The notes under the pieces are model-generated. The model searched no databases. It was not told the origin of the DNA and saw only the letters and a list, made by a program, of their open reading frames with translations. A program made the position numbers and the translations under genes. Shown piece by piece: positions 31,174-35,000 of a DNA stretch of 35,000 nucleotides; position 1 is the stretch's first letter; every line of letters starts with the position of its first letter. This stretch comes from Chara braunii (lineage: Eukaryota; Streptophyta; Charophyceae; Charales; Characeae): NCBI GenBank assembly GCA_003427395.1, contig BFEA01000981.1, positions 316,608-351,607 on the forward strand, given 5' to 3'.

Positions 31174-34100
31174 TGCTTTTACTTTTTGCTTGCCTACCTA
31201 CCACATGCGCACGGTGAAAACGTACGAGAACGATGATGCATTCGTCGGTGGCATCCTGAGGTTGGCCGTCGTCCGTCCGGCTTACTGAAACGCACGCTTG
31301 GGCGGTTCGTGTTGCTCATGTTGTGGTCGTAGTCTGTTGCTTGTCGTGTTGGATCATGTTGCAGACTGCGTTGAGTTTGGTTAGCAAGCAATGGCAAGGA
31401 GAGAAATGTAGAGAGAGAGTTCTTCTTCTTCCTCTTCTCAGTCCACCATCTTCTTCTCCCCCTCTCAATATCTGACTTCACTGCATCCGCAGACTAAGAG
31501 AGAGAGGGGACAAAACTTGGTGATATCGGATCCAGACCCGGCTTTTGGGATTTCAGACATAGGCAAGGAGGGGAATATTTGGGACTCGTGACGAGACTTG
31601 GCGTTGGCGACTTTCTCATCTCCCCGTCTGACCCCTCCTCTTCGTTTGTATATGTCTGGACCCGGCGTCTTCTTCCTGTGTATAGCGCCAGGTCCGTTCA
31701 CACCTTGCGATAAGCCTTATGCATGTTTGGTCTGCGTTGGATCATTAATTGGGCTAGTCATTGGTGTCCTAGCATTCTGCCTTCCTATCTTGTACTACGA
31801 AGAAGAGGTTAGTCCCGGTCTGGTTAGGACTGGTATCTAAATCTTCCACTGCGCTATAAAACACCATTTTGTAAGTATCGGAATGAAGATTGCAGGTTGA
31901 GATTCCACTTGCGCCGCAATTTTCCATTCAGTCATTTTCGTCACATTGCAGACCCTTGGTTTATATGTACATCGCCCATCTGGGTATGTAACAGACAGAA
32001 AAAGAGAAGAAAACGAAAGATTGGAGAAAGGAAAGATCGGATATGAAGAGGGAGAAGAAAGATTGGAGGAAGAAAGAAAATGGAGAGAAGGATAGAGAAA
32101 GGAGAGAGAGAGAGGAGAAAGGAGGGGATAGGTGAAGGACGATGATAATGATGATGTGAGGTCACGTACCTGGCATTAGGTGATGGTCTGCATGGGTGAC
32201 ATATTCAAGTACTTCGGGCTGCCGCTGATATCAACAGTTGCATTGCCTTTGTAATCTGTAGTAGCTGTGTAGGAGTAGGATGGGCGCTTAGCGCCAAGTA
32301 GGAGAGGGAAGGGACTGGACTCTTGTGTTGATGAGGAGAGAGTGTGCTCTCCTAAACATCAGTTTCCATTGCTACGGACCTCCGTCGGTGTATTATTGGT
32401 ACAATATTGCTCTGTGGACACGGTGTGACCTGTTGGCTTTCAATATGACAGTGTAGTCTGGAGATGTCATCTCGCTGTTGTTTAATATTCTTCGTTGGAT
32501 TATTATTATTATTATTAGTGTATTATTATTATTATTATTATTATTATTAGTAGTAGTAGTAGTAGGATTACTAATATTATTATTATTATTGGTATTATTG
32601 TTAGAAGTCTGTGGATTCAATGACTAAGGTTATGAGTGATAAGACAGACATGCCTGGTGCTTAACGCGGTAGCATGATCCGAGATCAGCTCGTACTTTGG
32701 GAAAGTTGTTGACGAGAATAATGACATTGTAGTTGTGGGCCAGATAGAAGTTCGATATTGGTTCCTTGTTGATGATGAGGAAGTTGTATCAACATCGTTA
32801 CCCTTGCGCTCGTGCTGTGTTCTTATTTGGTGAAATCCGTGCTGCAATTCTNTTTTTGGTTCAGAGTCAAGACTACCTAGACTCTTGTGTTTGATGCATG
32901 TTGATTGTTGAAGTACGCTATTGATCATCCCCAGATATTTAAATGTACAGACCAGTCAGATCAGTGAAACGAACGCATTCTGACAAACAGCCAGACAAGC
33001 AGATAATGCCAAACGGGCACACGGTCAGAGATTCAGGCGAAAACGAAAACAGATAAGTAGACAGACAGATGAACTAAATGGATGGGTACCAGCAGACGGG
33101 CAGACATGACATACAGTCAGTCTGACAGGCACAAAAAGTTTGGACACACACATACGCACATAGTCAGTTGGGAAGGCACAAACAAACACTCGGACAGACA
33201 CACGAGAACAGACACATTCGGAACACGGTCAGACACAGTCTGGCACATAGTCAGACACAGTCAGGTACACAAACCCACAGATAACACAATCACACAACGC
33301 AGCCAGAAAGCACAGATATACAGACGCTGTGACAGAGTCGCAGTGACACACGGACAAAGGGGCATAATACCCGGTGACACACACGTAAACATGGGAAACA
33401 GACACAGTGTCACGGGCAGGTAGTACACGATCCTACACGGTGCACAGTAAGAATACGGTGCACAGACATACGGTGCAAGGGTCAGGTACAGCGTGTCTCA
33501 CAGATGTATGGTGACATAGTCACAGTAACACGTACACAAAACACGCAAGGACACTGTATCGGACAAGACACAGTCACGGTGACGCATACACAGTCAGCCA
33601 GACTAGCGCAGAGCAAACAAAACACAGATATACTGAGAAAGGGGCAGACAGACAATGACACAATCACGGTGACGCACAGACAAACAAAGGCGCAAAGGTA
33701 TATGGAAACACACGCACACGTAGAACTCAACTAGCGGCTATCGTCGCTAGCTACTCCTACGCGAAGCAGCTGTAGCTGCACTATCTCTCCCCTTGCCCAC
33801 TTCAGCTTTGGGCTCTCTGCAGACCTCCTTGGACAAATCACTGTGGCAGCACTCCCGCATGGCTCACGCAGGAATGAAAAGGATGGTTGATTGCGGCCTC
33901 CTGATTTATACTTTTGTGACTCGTTGGTCTGCCCTGTTTCCCTGGTCTACGGTGTACACAGTCCCAGACGGTACTTGCTTGACTGGACTAGACTGGCTGG
34001 ACTGGGACTGATTGAGTCGTGCCTTATCCCCGGTGAAAGAAAGGAGGTGGGGGGGCAAACAAGCACGGACATATAGACCGTCTAACAGATAAACAATTTG

Positions 34101-35000
34101 AAGCAGACAGCCAAACACCGGCAACCAGACAGGTTGCGGCTGGCAAACAGACTCAACATGGACAGACACAGACCTATCGAGACAAGCACAAATTTGCAGA
34201 CAGACTGAAAACAGACAGGCTAGACAGACAAAACAGTAAACAGACAGTCAGACGGCAGACAGGCAGGTGGGAAAAACAAATGAGAAACAAACAGGCATGA
34301 AGGCTTACATATGGCACCATAACTCTTCTTCGTCTGATTTCCCTCCTCCTCGTCTGTATATGATTGAGGGACTGGAGCGTTCCCGGTGTAAGCACCAGAC
34401 CCTTTCACACCCTGCGATGGTGATGGTGTATGCCTGATCTGCGTTTTGATATTGATTGGTCTGATCATTGGCACTTTAACCTTCGACTCGCTATCCTGCA
34501 CTACGTGAGAAAAGGGCTGATCTTGTTCTGGTCTGCACCATTACACTATCGACGCGTGTCACACAGATAAACAGGTAACACTTGCATGGGGATAGTCACG
34601 CAAAGACTGAAACACGGTGCACAACACCTACACAGTCACACATAGATTGTGACAAAGGGTGACACATGTATGGAGACCCACGGTGCACAGTCACCCACAC
34701 GGTCACATACAGACTAAGGCATAGAGTGATGTTGGGGCACTCACGCAAGATAAATAATGATACGGTGACATAAACGAGCACTAACGTAGTCACACGACAC
34801 GCATAGTGACAGACATTGAAAGATTGTGCAGATACACAGGCACGCAACCACTGTGACATACATAGATACTGTGAGGTACACGGATGCTGTGATAAACACG
34901 GACAGATGCTGTGGCATAGACAGATACGGTGAAACACAGACCGTGACATACCCAGCGTGACATAAACTATGACCTACACAGCAAAATACAAACAAGAACA
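26316..35000. repeat. Long direct repeat, copy 2 (candidate part of giant 3' LTR)
   Basis: Direct-orientation copy of 1072-9860, collinear throughout; the offset drifts from 25244 at the left end through 25151 in the middle to 25140 at the right end because of small indels. The copy runs off the window. It lacks the minisatellite found before copy 1 and instead follows directly on 26062-26315, a 254-base stretch with no counterpart in the window. If this is the 3' LTR it should continue about 3.6 kb past the window, to the homologue of 13485. Confidence 0.9.
30725..33766. repeat. 3,042-bp block identical to 5574-8615
   Basis: Second occurrence of the identical block, including the N at 32852. 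By contrast the GA microsatellite just left of it is about 28 bp here (30630-30657) against 59 bp in copy 1 (5428-5486), so flanking microsatellites have diverged while those inside have not. Confidence 0.9.

Larger units (their letters stand above)
26062..35000 (+). mobile_element. Candidate 3' LTR (incomplete at window end)
   Basis: Starts TGCGTTGTCA after the purine run; the exact first base may be 26062 or 26067. From 26316 it matches copy 1 of the long repeat to the window end. If the LTR ends at the homologue of 13485, its length would be about 12.5 kb. Bases 26062-26315 should have a 5' partner to the left of position 1, beyond the minisatellite. This call depends on sequence outside the window. 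Confidence 0.5.

Noticed and set aside
1-35000. CRISPR array, bacterial operon or prophage
   Set aside because: No regular spacer-repeat structure or bacterial genes. Microsatellites, a tRNA-primed LTR element and splice-like signals indicate a nuclear eukaryotic genome.

Overview
The window is eukaryotic, repeat-rich and AT/GC-mixed. It holds no recognisable host gene, and almost all of it can be read as one very large, decayed LTR retrotransposon of the Ty3/Gypsy type. The best organism clue is a primer-binding site at 13488-13507 that matches 20 of 20 bases of the 3' end of plant-type tRNA-Asp as I know it. Animal and yeast tRNA-Asp end differently. This points to the green lineage (a streptophyte with a large repeat-rich genome; a charophyte alga would fit, but I cannot prove it).

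Layout: (1) 1-1071 is a degenerate 11-12 bp minisatellite (AAACCCACGCC-like). (2) 1072-9860 is non-coding DNA repeated in direct orientation at 26316-35000, about 5-6% diverged in the stretch I compared; the second copy is still matching when the window ends. It contains four degenerate copies of a ~300-450 bp module, GA, TTA and GT microsatellites, and long CACA/GTGAC-rich stretches. (3) 9861-13485 is more non-coding DNA with a TTA microsatellite, a ~162-bp tandem repeat built around a hairpin, and a TA microsatellite. It ends in TGACA two bases before the tRNA-Asp primer site. (4) 13486-26061/26066 is the internal region, all on the + strand: a small RG-rich ORF, two tandem paralogous ORFs of unknown function, gag with a CCHC zinc knuckle, protease, reverse transcriptase-RNase H, and integrase (HHCC, D-D-35-E, GPF). 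After a TA-rich spacer comes a second, separate gag-like gene with its own coiled coil and CCHC knuckle, preceded by a good 3' splice-site candidate. (5) A 14-base purine run at 26048-26061 is followed by TG and, five bases later, TGTCA, the inverse of the TGACA before the primer site. The second copy of the long repeat then begins.

The simplest reading is a giant element with LTRs of roughly 12-13 kb (total near 38 kb), extra ORFs on both sides of gag-pol, and no chromodomain. The repeat could instead be a segmental duplication; the deciding sequence lies beyond position 35000. Every long gene carries stops and frameshifts. Several of these, and the loss of the protease catalytic Asp, are explained by G-to-A changes, so this copy is dead.

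Within the long repeat, 5574-8615 and 30725-33766 (3,042 bp) appear identical base for base, including microsatellite lengths and one N at the same place, while both flanks differ by several percent. That strongly suggests an assembly artefact (one consensus used twice), with recent gene conversion as the alternative.
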